Shown here: one piece after another, positions 35,600-44,775 of the stretch | Numbering within the stretch: position 1 is the first letter of the stretch | How the letters are laid out: every line of letters starts with the position of its first letter | NCBI GenBank assembly: GCA_963667715.1 | Contig: OY763926.1 | Coordinates: 2,480,001 to 2,544,000 of the forward strand | Direction of reading: 5' to 3' | DNA from: JAFGDI01 sp963667715 | GTDB lineage: Bacteria > Planctomycetota > Phycisphaerae > Sedimentisphaerales > SM23-30 | Length of the DNA stretch: 64,000 nucleotides | The notes under the pieces: model-generated | Database searches by the model: none | What the model was told of the DNA's origin: nothing | Seen by the model: the letters and a program-made list of their open reading frames with translations, nothing else | Made by a program: the position numbers and the translations under genes

Positions 35600-35628
35600 C
35601 TGACAAGCACGATATATTATGATATATT
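35600..35628 (+). promoter_or_regulatory. Promoter of a short independent transcript
   Basis: CTGACA (35600-35605), a 17-base spacer and TATATT (35623-35628) place transcription start at about 35634-35636. It lies in the gap between mtnA and pssA. Confidence 0.7.
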
Positions 35629-35633
35629 CCCAG

Positions 35634-35768
35634 ATGAATAACTTGGGCTCCGGTTCAGGGTATCCTATTAGTTCTCAGCCGAAAGGCTGTCGCAATTGTT
35701 ATGAGCTTACAATCATAACATCGCGGTGAATAATAAAGCCGAGTCCTCCACTCGGCTTTATTATTTTT
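35634..35768 (+). ncRNA. Candidate sRNA or leaderless micro-ORF transcript
   Basis: The transcript from the promoter above would run about 130 bases to a strong terminator. It holds CAGCC-GAAA-GGCTG with a GNRA loop and GTTATGA/TCATAAC with an 8-base loop. GGGCTCCGG near the 5' end can pair with CCGAGTCC of the terminator's left arm (one G-U pair, one bulge). An ATG falls exactly at the predicted start, opening a 31-codon frame (35634-35729, with C-R-N-C near the middle) that ends just before the terminator, so a leaderless small protein is the alternative. I recognise no RNA family. Confidence 0.5.
35731..35768. terminator. Bidirectional terminator between mtnA/sRNA and pssA
   Basis: A perfect 13-bp stem (35731-35743 with 35751-35763) is followed by T residues on the plus strand and is T-rich on the minus strand. 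Confidence 0.9.
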
Positions 35769-35806
35769 AAATCATATAACAGCCGAATAGAAGGTCCTTA
35801 CTGTAA

Positions 35807-36712
35807 TTATTCTTGTGAAACGGCGGTGGCAGTATTGTCCTGAGTATTGAACTTACGGCTGTGCAAATAATGGATAAACCCGCTAAAAAGGTAAAGCTGT
35901 GCAACAATAGCCATAGTAAACTGAGGTTTCCAAAACAGTAACAGCAGCACAATAACCAGCATAGCCAAATGTTCAAATGGCCTACGTCCTTTCACATAAC
36001 GACTTACGACATGTGAATACTCAACTTTACTCACCATAAGCAATGAAACCAGGATTGTGAAAACAGGTAAAAGGAATACTATCGCCTTAGATAGAAAACT
36101 GATAAAGCCTGGTGAAATATCACCATTTTGTAATTCAGGAAGAAAGTCACTATACAATAGAACAAGCGAGCCAACAACACCTGCAGCACCAGGGGTTGGC
36201 ATACCTTCAAACTGCATATGTGAGTCTTCCTCGGTACTACTTTCGACATTGAATTTAGCAAGTCTGAGCATAGCACAAGCCACATAAATAGCGGCAACAG
36301 TCCAGAGAAACTTACCAGACCAACCGCCAAATACTGGACCTACCACACCAATAGCGTCTCGCCAAGAACTTTCTATGACAGTAAGCATCAAAAAGGCTGG
36401 TGCTACACCAAAAGTAATAACATCAGACATAGAATCGAGCTGGCCGCCAAAATCACTCATGCTGCCGACTTTTCTAGCGATAAAGCCGTCAAGTCCATCA
36501 CAGATCATACCAAAGCCGATGAACCACGCTGCAGCAGTAAAATAAGAAACCTGGGGGTTTTGAAGCCATAGGCCTGTCGTGTCATTCATTCCACGCATCG
36601 CAAAGTTTATGGAAGCAAAGCCACACAAACCATTACAAAGTGTTATAAGTGACGGTAAAATAGCAATATTATCCAGGAGCTTTTGCCTGGTTTTTGTTCT
36701 GAGTTCTTTCAT
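35807..36712 (-). CDS. pssA: CDP-diacylglycerol-serine O-phosphatidyltransferase
   Basis: The enzyme makes phosphatidylserine at the membrane, the precursor of phosphatidylethanolamine. The 301-residue product has the CDP-alcohol phosphotransferase signature D-G-x2-A-R-x8-G-x3-D-x3-D (DGFIARKVGSMSDFGGQLDS, then MSD) at about residues 75-97. Several membrane helices follow. The N-terminal segment LPSLITLCNGLCGFASINFA matches the bacterial PssA type. No decarboxylase gene is adjacent. It is convergent with mtnA and ends near the shared terminator. Confidence 0.93.
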   Translation of the reverse strand: MKELRTKTRQKLLDNIAILPSLITLCNGLCGFASINFAMRGMNDTTGLWLQNPQVSYFTAAAWFIGFGMICDGLDGFIARKVGSMSDFGGQLDSMSDVITFGVAPAFLMLTVIESSWRDAIGVVGPVFGGWSGKFLWTVAAIYVACAMLRLAKFNVESSTEEDSHMQFEGMPTPGAAGVVGSLVLLYSDFLPELQNGDISPGFISFLSKAIVFLLPVFTILVSLLMVSKVEYSHVVSRYVKGRRPFEHLAMLVIVLLLLFWKPQFTMAIVAQLYLFSGFIHYLHSRKFNTQDNTATAVSQE

Positions 36713-36935
36713 ATTAAGTATTTATAATGAAAAAGTGCATAATTTGCAAGAAATATCGGGTTTAAGGCCACATCGTTAGATATTTAGTAGGATACTCCAT
36801 ATAATATATGAATTTCAATAGTCTTAATTAGTATGATTTCTGACAGTTATTTTTTGTAACTAGAGGGCCAATTAAGTATAATAGGATTTCAAATTCAACC
36901 AGAATCTTACCTGGCTTTCAATATTGGAGAAAAGT

Positions 36936-39800
36936 ATGTTTACCAGACGAAATTATGCTATCAATGTAATCAGAAAATGGATATTCATCTCTTGTCTCGT
37001 GTTTTACTTTTTTCACTCTACTACCATTTTTGCGGCAATTTCAGTGAGCGGCCTAACTTCACAGGAAGTATACGCTGATAGTGTGTCATTTACTATTAAT
37101 TCTGAAGCTGGATATAGCTACTCTGCCAGCATTAATGATACCCCAGTGGATATTGACAGTCAGATCACTATAAGCGAACCAGAATACTACGAACTGACGA
37201 TCCTAAGAACTGAGCTGGCAACAAATATTGAGGACAGCTTACTGATACAATTTATTGTTCGCAGTAGTGAACGACTGGACACTGAATGGGGACTACCAAA
37301 ATTCACACCACTCCCAATGATTGATTCTGCTAGTGATGAATTTACTGGTTCTGAAATTAAAATAGTAACACCGGCAACTTTTCCTGCCGGACTGGAAATA
37401 CCGGTTATCGCTTGGGTTTCCAATAGTACAACTGGAGAAAGAACAGGAGTTAACGGCACTATAACTTCAGCCGAATATGCCAGCTTCCCCATACCACTGC
37501 TTAGGGGCGTAGGTTCAGTTTTTCTGCCGGGAGCAATAGGCAATCAAACAATACACTATAATGGTACCGTTAAGACAGAATCTGTTAATAAAGATATACA
37601 TATCGAACCATCAACTAGCTGGCAGGAGGTGTCCGGGAGTATAGCTTCTGACACTATATGGTCAGCTAATTCAAGGGTTAAAATTACCGACACTCTTACA
37701 ATAGAACCTGACATAACTCTTACTATAGGTCCGGGCAGTGTAATTATTGTGGCACCTGAGGTATCGATTAATGTTGAAGGACATATAGTCACCAATGGTT
37801 CAGACATAGCCCCTATCGTATTCACAGCTGAAAATAGAAATGAGCCTTGGGGTGGATTCATGTTTGAATCTTCCAGTTGCAGCGGCAATATGAACGGCAC
37901 CATTTTCACAGCCAGTGGAGCTGATCAAGACTGGTTTAATACATATAAAAGTGGCGACTTTACCCATAAGAAGCAGCAATGTCTATTCTATCTTAGCAAT
38001 GGCAGTAATCTATACCTGACAAAATGCTATATGGTAGACAACTATGGCCAACTCGGTCACGGCCAAAGTTCGTATCTCAGCATGACAGATTGTTTAGTTC
38101 AAAAATTCATAACCTGTGGTCAGTATAATGCCGGTGGTGTTTCATTTGATAATTGTGCTTTGATCGAATTCCCTGGTGATAGAGAAAAGTTTGCAGATGC
38201 TGATAACGATGTAATATACCTCAACGGCGGTCCACACACATTTACTGACTGTCTAATGGGGTGGACACTGGATGATGGCATTGATGCTGGTGAAGGAGAA
38301 ACGGGAGAAGTTATCATCAATAACTGTTGGTTTGAATCCTGTATTCATGAGGCTACAGCCTGGTCATGCGGATCTGGTCAATATCGATACGCCACAATGA
38401 ACAATACTGTTGTAACCAACTGTGGTCAAGCGATAGAATGCGGTTACAACTCTCCGTTTATTACTGCAAGAAATGTTTTCTGTACAGCAAATGTTGTTGG
38501 AGCCAGATTTGGCGATAATTATGAGAGAGCATACTCTGGCGGGCTCTCTGTTGCTGACTCTCTGCTGCTATTCAATCATAGAGATATATGGTCCAGATGC
38601 TGGAATGACTGGCAGGAACATGTATCACGAACTGATATTGAGAATAACTATATAAGCAAAGTCGATAACAGTTACCCCAACAATACCCTTTGGGCACCGG
38701 CCAATAACCCAGCCCAACTAGATAAACTTCGCAGTTTTATGAGTACTGCTGCCGGTAATGTTGGTGTAGGGATAGCTGTTAATAATTCGGTATTACCTCT
38801 ATTGGAAGATAAAACAGAGTACAACATCCCAGTAAGATTAAGTACATTTACTGACAGTAACGTCTCTGTAGATTATACAGTTAATAGCAATAACGACATA
38901 ATAACCAGTAGCACACTTTTATATATCCCAGGTGAAAGCGTAAAATATGTTAGTTTTTCCGTTGGGGATACAAGTAGCATTAGAAATATCCGCATCTCTC
39001 TAAGTAACCCGGTTAACGCAGAACTTGCAAACTATCAATTGATTTACGAAAAGCCGTATGAACTATCAGAAAACCTCGTAAGTGAAGGTGATATACTTGA
39101 ATACTTCAAAGGTAGCACCGCCCCACCATCAAACTGGAACGAGACAGACCTAACAGATAGCTGGCTCACCGGACCAGCTCCTATAGGCTATGACACAGAT
39201 AGCAACAATGGCAATCAGGCATGTATTGCAACCTATCTGGATGATATGAAGGGAAGCTACTACAGCGTTTATACGCGTTGTCCATTCTGGCTCGATGATC
39301 CTGAAAGAGTAAAGACTCTGACGCTTACAGTACGCTGGGACGATGGCTATATAGCCTATATAAATGGTGTAGAAGTTAGTAGCCATTACCCGCCAAGTAC
39401 AGTTGCGTATAATCAGCCGGCAGGGACAAATAACCATGAAACGCACTGTTATACCATACCAGATGAAATAGATCTTACTCCATATACCGGGCTACTAGAA
39501 CCGGGGTTAAATGTACTGGCAATACAGGTGCATAATACTACTAAAGACAGTAGTGATATGTTCCTTAGCCCCGAACTATACTGCACAATTATACCAATAG
39601 CGGGCGATTCTGAGCCTGATGGCGATATTGACGTTGCGGACCTATCAGCAATCACTGGCACCTGGCTAAGCATGGATGGTGATTCAAGATATGATAAGAT
39701 ATTTGACATATCTAAAGATAAGGACGGAATTATAAATATGCTTGATATTGAAATATTTGCTCAAAACTGGTTAGCTGGTATTGAAATAATTCCAGAATAA
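36936..39800 (+). CDS. Secreted beta-helix protein with dockerin-like tail
   Basis: I chose the ATG at 36936 because GGAG lies 6 bases before it; the frame also opens at a TTG at 36924, upstream of that site. The 954-residue product has an N-terminal export segment (WIFISCLVFYFFHSTTIFAA). A right-handed parallel beta-helix lies at about 240-540, with repeated short rungs such as FTDCLMGWTLDDGID and VIINNCWFESC. A Calx-beta-like segment (about 600-700) and a jelly-roll region (about 710-880, with VRWDDGYIAYINGVEV) follow. A dockerin-like tail with D-G-D-I-D-V-A-D-L and D-K-D-G-I-I-N-M-L-D-I ends it. Glycan binding or cleavage is possible; no catalytic residues were identified. Confidence 0.8.
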   Translation: MFTRRNYAINVIRKWIFISCLVFYFFHSTTIFAAISVSGLTSQEVYADSVSFTINSEAGYSYSASINDTPVDIDSQITISEPEYYELTILRTELATNIEDSLLIQFIVRSSERLDTEWGLPKFTPLPMIDSASDEFTGSEIKIVTPATFPAGLEIPVIAWVSNSTTGERTGVNGTITSAEYASFPIPLLRGVGSVFLPGAIGNQTIHYNGTVKTESVNKDIHIEPSTSWQEVSGSIASDTIWSANSRVKITDTLTIEPDITLTIGPGSVIIVAPEVSINVEGHIVTNGSDIAPIVFTAENRNEPWGGFMFESSSCSGNMNGTIFTASGADQDWFNTYKSGDFTHKKQQCLFYLSNGSNLYLTKCYMVDNYGQLGHGQSSYLSMTDCLVQKFITCGQYNAGGVSFDNCALIEFPGDREKFADADNDVIYLNGGPHTFTDCLMGWTLDDGIDAGEGETGEVIINNCWFESCIHEATAWSCGSGQYRYATMNNTVVTNCGQAIECGYNSPFITARNVFCTANVVGARFGDNYERAYSGGLSVADSLLLFNHRDIWSRCWNDWQEHVSRTDIENNYISKVDNSYPNNTLWAPANNPAQLDKLRSFMSTAAGNVGVGIAVNNSVLPLLEDKTEYNIPVRLSTFTDSNVSVDYTVNSNNDIITSSTLLYIPGESVKYVSFSVGDTSSIRNIRISLSNPVNAELANYQLIYEKPYELSENLVSEGDILEYFKGSTAPPSNWNETDLTDSWLTGPAPIGYDTDSNNGNQACIATYLDDMKGSYYSVYTRCPFWLDDPERVKTLTLTVRWDDGYIAYINGVEVSSHYPPSTVAYNQPAGTNNHETHCYTIPDEIDLTPYTGLLEPGLNVLAIQVHNTTKDSSDMFLSPELYCTIIPIAGDSEPDGDIDVADLSAITGTWLSMDGDSRYDKIFDISKDKDGIINMLDIEIFAQNWLAGIEIIPE

Positions 39801-39904
39801 AATCAAAAGCTCACTTGAAAAATGATATACATGGATATAATAATATTATATAATTTTGAATGTTGTAACTAATAATAATATAAATTACTGAAAGTGAACA
39901 AGAT

Positions 39905-40858
39905 ATGAGTATAATTGAAAAAGATTTGGTAATAGTAGGAGCTGGGCCAGCTGGTTTGGCCTCTGCTCTATACGGTGCAAGAAACCGTTATTCCACTGTG
40001 GCACTGGATAAGTTTGCTCCTGGTGGCCAGATCAACCTTACAGATAAAATTGAAAATTACCCAGGTATCGATAGCATTAGCGGATCTGATATGGCTATGA
40101 ACCTGTACCAGCAGGCTCAGAAGTTTGGTGCCGAAATTGCTATGGGAGTTGAAGTTACAGCAATCAAAAAGCTAGATAATAGTAAAATTGAAATAACAAC
40201 AACTAATGACACCTATCATGCCAAAGTAGTTATCCTTACCCCAGGCAGCAGTTATCGTAATTTGGGCGTTCCAGGTGAAGACACCTTCCGCAATGCCGGA
40301 AGCGGCGTGAGCTATTGCGGTCCTTGTGACGGGCCATTCTTTGAAGGCAAAGATGTTATAGCAGTTGGCGGCGGAAATGTTGCAGTAGAAGACGCTATCC
40401 ACCTTGCGAAATACTGCAAAAAGGTTACACTGATCCATAGAAGAGATGAGTTCAGAGCTGAACCTATCCTTGTAGAAGAATTGCTGGAAGAAGCTAAAAA
40501 AGGTACTATTCACATCAAATATGATACCGTAGTTAATAGTATTAATGGTACAGATAAGGTCAATTCTGCAACTTTAGAGAATGTTAAAACTGGAGAAACT
40601 GAAGACTATCCATGTGACGGTGTCTTCATTTTTGTGGGCACAATACCAAACACTCAGTTCCTGAAAGGTGTTGTAGACCTGGACGAGAGCGGCTTTATTA
40701 AATGCGATAGCAATTTAGCTACTTCAATGCCAGGTGTTTATGTTGCTGGCGACTGTCGTACTGGAGCCACAATGCAGCTGGCAACAGCTATTGGTGATGG
40801 TGTTGCGGCGACAATATATATGAAGCAATATTTACAGCAAAATGCCAATCAATGGTAA
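39905..40858 (+). CDS. trxB: Thioredoxin reductase
   Basis: The 317-residue flavoenzyme reduces thioredoxin with NADPH. It has the FAD motif VGAGPAGLASALYGARN at about 11-27, the redox centre C-G-P-C-D-G, the NADPH motif VGGGNVAVEDA and the C-terminal FAD motif GVYVAGDCRTG ... QLATAIGDGVAA. The redox centre reads CGPC, the thioredoxin-type sequence, where CATC or CAVC is usual in this family. A terminator follows. Confidence 0.94.
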   Translation: MSIIEKDLVIVGAGPAGLASALYGARNRYSTVALDKFAPGGQINLTDKIENYPGIDSISGSDMAMNLYQQAQKFGAEIAMGVEVTAIKKLDNSKIEITTTNDTYHAKVVILTPGSSYRNLGVPGEDTFRNAGSGVSYCGPCDGPFFEGKDVIAVGGGNVAVEDAIHLAKYCKKVTLIHRRDEFRAEPILVEELLEEAKKGTIHIKYDTVVNSINGTDKVNSATLENVKTGETEDYPCDGVFIFVGTIPNTQFLKGVVDLDESGFIKCDSNLATSMPGVYVAGDCRTGATMQLATAIGDGVAATIYMKQYLQQNANQW

Positions 40859-40910
40859 TCATTGTAATATGTAAATCTAAATATCATACATATTTAACAA
40901 ACTTAACATA

Positions 40911-40941
40911 AAGCCGCTGTAATATAACAGTGGCTTTTTTT
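40911..40941 (+). terminator. trxB terminator
   Basis: AAGCCGCTGT (40911-40920) pairs with ACAGTGGCTT (40927-40936) with one G-U pair, followed by T residues. Confidence 0.88.
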
Positions 40942-40957
40942 ATCAAATTAGAGAAAT

Positions 40958-41467
40958 ATGACCACCCTAAGTTCATTTGAACCAGTAGAAGACAGTAATT
41001 GCAAAATACTAGTGCTTGGAACAATGCCAGGCGAGGAATCACTACGCCGTCAGGAATATTACGGTTATAAACACAACGCATTTTGGTCCATAATGGGAAA
41101 GTATCTGGGGTTTAATATTGAGCTACCGTATGAACAAAGATGTGCAGAAATCCGTAAAGCAGGAATAGGCTTGTGGGACACACTGGCAAAGTGTGAACGT
41201 AAAGGTAGTTTGGACACGAATATTAAGAACGTTCAGGCAAATGACATAAAAGATTTTATTGATGGTCATTTTCAACTTAAATGCATATTATTTAATGGAG
41301 GAAATGCAGAATTATACTTTAAAAAGTATATACTTAAAAGCACCAACGACAGCTTAAAAGATATAGAACTCCTGAAAATGCCGTCAACTTCTCCTACCAA
41401 TGCCAGAATGAACTTTGATAGCAAATATAAGGTTTGGGCAAAAGCGTTAAGTGCTATTTTAATATAA
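40958..41467 (+). CDS. DNA-deoxyinosine glycosylase (uracil-DNA glycosylase superfamily, family 6)
   Basis: The 169-residue product has VLGTMPGEESLRRQEYYGYK near the N-terminus, followed by H-N-A-F-W, G-I-G-L-W-D-T-L and the late motif M-P-S-T-S-P-T-N-A-R. This pattern is typical of hypoxanthine-DNA glycosylases of UDG family 6, which remove deaminated adenine from DNA. The ribosome site is weak (GAGAAAT). The gene stands alone after the trxB terminator. Confidence 0.85.
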   Translation: MTTLSSFEPVEDSNCKILVLGTMPGEESLRRQEYYGYKHNAFWSIMGKYLGFNIELPYEQRCAEIRKAGIGLWDTLAKCERKGSLDTNIKNVQANDIKDFIDGHFQLKCILFNGGNAELYFKKYILKSTNDSLKDIELLKMPSTSPTNARMNFDSKYKVWAKALSAILI

Positions 41468-41570
41468 AATCATTTACAGCCGTAAATTAGGTTGAATTAT
41501 AAAAAAAACGTGTTAAAATGGATAATTTGAAATAGATTATAAGTTATAATATACATAGAAAGGCTTATTA

Positions 41571-42083
41571 ATGTCTGAACAAGCAGCACAAAAAGTACTA
41601 TTTGAAACTACTAAAGGTAATTTCACATTAGAACTTAACCCAGAAAAAGCTCCAGTATCATGTGAAAACTTCTTAAGTTATGTTAAAGAAGGGTTTTACG
41701 ATGGAGTTATATTTCATAGGGTTATACCTGGTTTTGTTGTTCAAGGCGGTGGTTTTACTGCTGACATGAATCAGAAAAAGACAAAAAGCCCTATTGTAAA
41801 CGAAGCTAAAAACGGCTTGAGCAATACTCGTGGTACGATTAGCTATGCACGTACTTCAGACCCTAACAGTGCTACATCCCAGTTTTTTATCAATGTGGTA
41901 GACAACAGCGGTAAGCTGGACCCCGAGATGTACGATCCAAACGGATACGCTGTTTTTGGTGAGGTTACTGATGGTATGGACGTGGTTGATGCAATTGTTG
42001 CAGTACCAACCACCACAGTCGGCCCTTACGGCGATGTTCCAGAAGAACCAATTGAGATCACAAAAGCATCTGTAATTGACTAA
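41571..42083 (+). CDS. Cytosolic cyclophilin-type peptidyl-prolyl isomerase
   Basis: The 170-residue single-domain cyclophilin has no signal peptide. Key motifs are VIFHRVIPGFVVQGGGFT, SYARTSDPNSATSQFFIN and GYAVFGEVTDGMDVVDAIV. AAAGG precedes the start. It is the cytoplasmic counterpart of the exported cyclophilin domain at 28626. It is 18 bases upstream of the pseudopilin-like gene. Confidence 0.95.
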   Translation: MSEQAAQKVLFETTKGNFTLELNPEKAPVSCENFLSYVKEGFYDGVIFHRVIPGFVVQGGGFTADMNQKKTKSPIVNEAKNGLSNTRGTISYARTSDPNSATSQFFINVVDNSGKLDPEMYDPNGYAVFGEVTDGMDVVDAIVAVPTTTVGPYGDVPEEPIEITKASVID

Positions 42084-42101
42084 CGAGCAAGTAATATATT
42101 A

Positions 42102-42815
42102 ATGTTGATAAAGAGAGCGTCCGATATAGATAATATGAAAAAAGGCATGAACAATAAGGCATTTACCGTCATTGAATTGATGGTAGTACTATTGATGCTT
42201 ACACTGCTAACAGGTGTGATCTACCCGGTCATGCTGCAAGGTCAGGTAACATCAAAAAGGACATTATGCCAGTTCAACCTTAAAAATTTCTCCATGGCCA
42301 CTGAAATATACTGTTCTGACAATAGTGGATACCTACCTGCTCCAACCCAAGAGCAAAATAGTCCATTCTGGACGACAAATCAGTGGCGTAAAGTAATTGG
42401 GCCGTATATATCAGGTGATGATGTATTTACCTGCCCATCCATTATAGATATCACATCTACTGATGAAATAGGAAGTTATGTCTATTCGATGAGCTTCTAT
42501 CATAGCCCGGAACAGATCAATACCATTAAAGATCAGAATCAGACTATTACTCCGGAGAAAAATCTGGAGGTCAAAGCTCAAAAGATGGATGCTGTTGCCA
42601 AACCTGACGCAAAGGTTATTTATGGCGAATGGAACAGCAACCACGCTATGATCGATGATGAAAATGGATGGTGGAACTGGTCCGGTCAAAGGAATTTTGT
42701 CTTTTCTGACGGTCATACAGCCTTTCTGAAGGCGGCAGATATCAATTCTGCTAATGATACCCTACCAGATGCCAATGTTACAATTGACGGCATCAAGGGT
42801 TCTGACTATAATTAA
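42102..42815 (+). CDS. Type II secretion / type IV pilin-like pseudopilin (H-x-G type)
   Basis: The product carries a prepilin-type N-terminus: NNKAFTVIELMVVLLMLTLL with the conserved Glu five residues after the processing site, then a soluble domain ending in FVFSDGHTAFLKAADI. This FSDGH tail is the mark of the planctomycete pseudopilins that are often encoded singly. No ribosome site supports a start. The ATG at 42102 gives 237 residues, and in-frame ATGs at 42135 and 42147 are equally possible. It may pass through a type II secretion-like system; no other parts of such a system are in the window. Confidence 0.8.
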   Translation: MLIKRASDIDNMKKGMNNKAFTVIELMVVLLMLTLLTGVIYPVMLQGQVTSKRTLCQFNLKNFSMATEIYCSDNSGYLPAPTQEQNSPFWTTNQWRKVIGPYISGDDVFTCPSIIDITSTDEIGSYVYSMSFYHSPEQINTIKDQNQTITPEKNLEVKAQKMDAVAKPDAKVIYGEWNSNHAMIDDENGWWNWSGQRNFVFSDGHTAFLKAADINSANDTLPDANVTIDGIKGSDYN

Positions 42816-42818
42816 TCC

Positions 42819-43307
42819 ATGAATAATAAGTTTGTAAGAGCATTGTTTCCGGGTTCATTTGATCCGATAACTAATGGCCACATAGACGTAATACACCGTT
42901 CTGCGAAAATGTTTGATGAGATCATTATCGGTGTTGGTGATAGTGCACAAAAAGATTATATGTTCACTGGCCAGGAGCGATTAGATATGATCAATGAGAT
43001 CACATGTAATATGCCGGAGGTCAAAGCTGAAAGGTTTACCGGTTTGACGGTTGATTTCGCTAATGACATTGACGCACAGGTTATTGTTCGCGGCCTACGT
43101 GACATATCAGATGTACAGTATGAATTCCAGCTTGCACTCACTAATAGAGCACTTACTGGCATTGAAACTGTTTTTATCATGACAAGCGAAACTAAAGGGT
43201 TCATAAGTTCAACACTTATCCGTGAGGTTGCAAAACACCACGGCGATGTATCAGCTATGGTACCAGAATGTGTCGCAAATATGATCAATAAGAAATTGGG
43301 AATATAA
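42819..43307 (+). CDS. coaD: Phosphopantetheine adenylyltransferase
   Basis: The 162-residue enzyme makes dephospho-CoA from 4'-phosphopantetheine and ATP. It has ALFPGSFDPITNGHIDVI (with the T/H-x-G-H nucleotidyltransferase motif) and the C-terminal FISSTLIREVAKHHGDVSAM. Length is typical. It starts 3 bases after the pseudopilin stop, so the two are likely on one transcript. Confidence 0.96.
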   Translation: MNNKFVRALFPGSFDPITNGHIDVIHRSAKMFDEIIIGVGDSAQKDYMFTGQERLDMINEITCNMPEVKAERFTGLTVDFANDIDAQVIVRGLRDISDVQYEFQLALTNRALTGIETVFIMTSETKGFISSTLIREVAKHHGDVSAMVPECVANMINKKLGI

Positions 43308-43340
43308 TATTATAATACAGTTGTTAAGGTATTATTCGGG

Positions 43341-44354
43341 ATGAAAAGATATAAAACTGCTATGATCGGAGCCGCACCGGTCTTTACTGAGCTACTTGAC
43401 TATCTTGCCGCTAGTGAGAGGTTTGACCTATGCGCAGTATTCGATAAGAACAAGATCAAATGCTCTGAGATGGCTGAAAAGTATGACATAACAGGGTATG
43501 ATGACTCTCGTCAACTCATACTGTCAGAAAAGCCAGAGATAATCATTATGACGACCCCAAACTATCAGGCTGGTGAACTAATCCAGACGGCAGTTGGACT
43601 TGGCTGTCATATCTTTAAGAAAGGGCCAGTAGCGAGAGAATTCTCGGAAGCTCAAAGCTGGATATTTGCTACCCAAAAACACAACTGTGCTTTTGGCATT
43701 AACTGTATGACTCGTAATAATCCAATATACGACAGAGTTGTCAAAATATTGGAAAGCCAGCAGATCGGAACACTATACTTTAGCAGCATCAGCAACTTTT
43801 TCCAGTATGAAGGAGTGCTGGACTGGAGAGGTGAGCCGAAGATGTCGGGCGGAGGTGTTTTGTTAGAAGGCAATTTTGATAATATCGACCTGCTAACCCG
43901 TATTAACGGTATGCCTGAAAGAATATACGCTACAAAGACAGACCTTTGTAAAAAGACATCACTGCCACCATATCTTACAGAAGATACGGCCCTGGTAACA
44001 ATGGAATATAAAAATAAATCTATTGCCAATTTATCATGCGGCTGGATGGCCGGTACAAATAAACTTAATATGTCATTTTACGGCACCGAAGGCAGTGTGC
44101 ACTGCGATAATGAAACTCTTAAAGTTTATGACCGTAATAATAACATAATAGAAGAACAGACTTTTGTAAGTGACGAGCAGAGAGTACTGATTACTCAACT
44201 AGAACATTTTGCCGATCACCTGGACAACCGTGCTCTTGATCTGGCATGCGATGCAAGCAGCTTTGTTAATTCGCTCGCAACGATCAACACAGCATATCTA
44301 TCATCAGCTACACTTACGCCGGAAGAGCCTTCTATGCTGATAGACCATATGTAA
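43341..44354 (+). CDS. Gfo/Idh/MocA-family oxidoreductase
   Basis: The 337-residue product has a Rossmann N-terminal half, with a central I-I-I-M-T-T-P-N-Y, and the usual C-terminal half. The family's E-K-P-x-A motif is replaced here by K-K-G-P-V-A-R, keeping a Lys. G-G-G-V-L-L-E-G-N-F-D-N-I-D matches the G-G-G-x-L-x-D-x-x-x-H-x-x-D motif, with Asn where His is usual. Family members are NAD(P)-dependent and act on sugars or derivatives; the substrate is not predictable. The motif changes could mean altered activity. Confidence 0.8.
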   Translation: MKRYKTAMIGAAPVFTELLDYLAASERFDLCAVFDKNKIKCSEMAEKYDITGYDDSRQLILSEKPEIIIMTTPNYQAGELIQTAVGLGCHIFKKGPVAREFSEAQSWIFATQKHNCAFGINCMTRNNPIYDRVVKILESQQIGTLYFSSISNFFQYEGVLDWRGEPKMSGGGVLLEGNFDNIDLLTRINGMPERIYATKTDLCKKTSLPPYLTEDTALVTMEYKNKSIANLSCGWMAGTNKLNMSFYGTEGSVHCDNETLKVYDRNNNIIEEQTFVSDEQRVLITQLEHFADHLDNRALDLACDASSFVNSLATINTAYLSSATLTPEEPSMLIDHM

Positions 44355-44399
44355 TTTCCCGCAAAATTAGAAATAAAAGAGAGATAGAGAAGAAAAGAA

Positions 44400-44762
44400 A
44401 TGGAAGTATCAGATACAATTGCCGCACAGTATTTTCACGGTAAAGAAAGTTTTAACTGCTGTCAGGCTGTGTTAAAAGCGTATTCAGCCCAAACCAATAT
44501 GACAGATAATTATATTGAAGATAACTTCAGAAAACATGGAGGCGGTCGTGCACCTGAGGGTATGTGCGGAGCCTTGTATGCTTCTGTCGTACTGCTGGAA
44601 GATCAGCCGGAAACACTAGAATCAGTAGTTAATGAATTTACTAAAAATTCAGGAGCTTTGGATTGCAGGACAATCCGTAAATCAGGTAAATTACCATGCC
44701 GTGACTGTGTAGAACTGGTAGGAAAACTACTCTCAGACAAACAGTTAACCAATAAAATTTGA
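44400..44762 (+). CDS. C_GCAxxG_C_C family redox-type protein
   Basis: The 120-residue product fits the C_GCAxxG_C_C family: an N-terminal N-C-C-Q-A-V-L, a central G-M-C-G-A-L-Y-A and C-terminal L-D-C-R-T-I-R and L-P-C-R-D-C-V. The family name describes its conserved Cys pattern; a role as a metal or cofactor protein is suspected but not established. It sits 13 bases upstream of rfbD in the same direction. Confidence 0.85.
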   Translation: MEVSDTIAAQYFHGKESFNCCQAVLKAYSAQTNMTDNYIEDNFRKHGGGRAPEGMCGALYASVVLLEDQPETLESVVNEFTKNSGALDCRTIRKSGKLPCRDCVELVGKLLSDKQLTNKI

Positions 44763-44775
44763 GAAGGATAATAAT

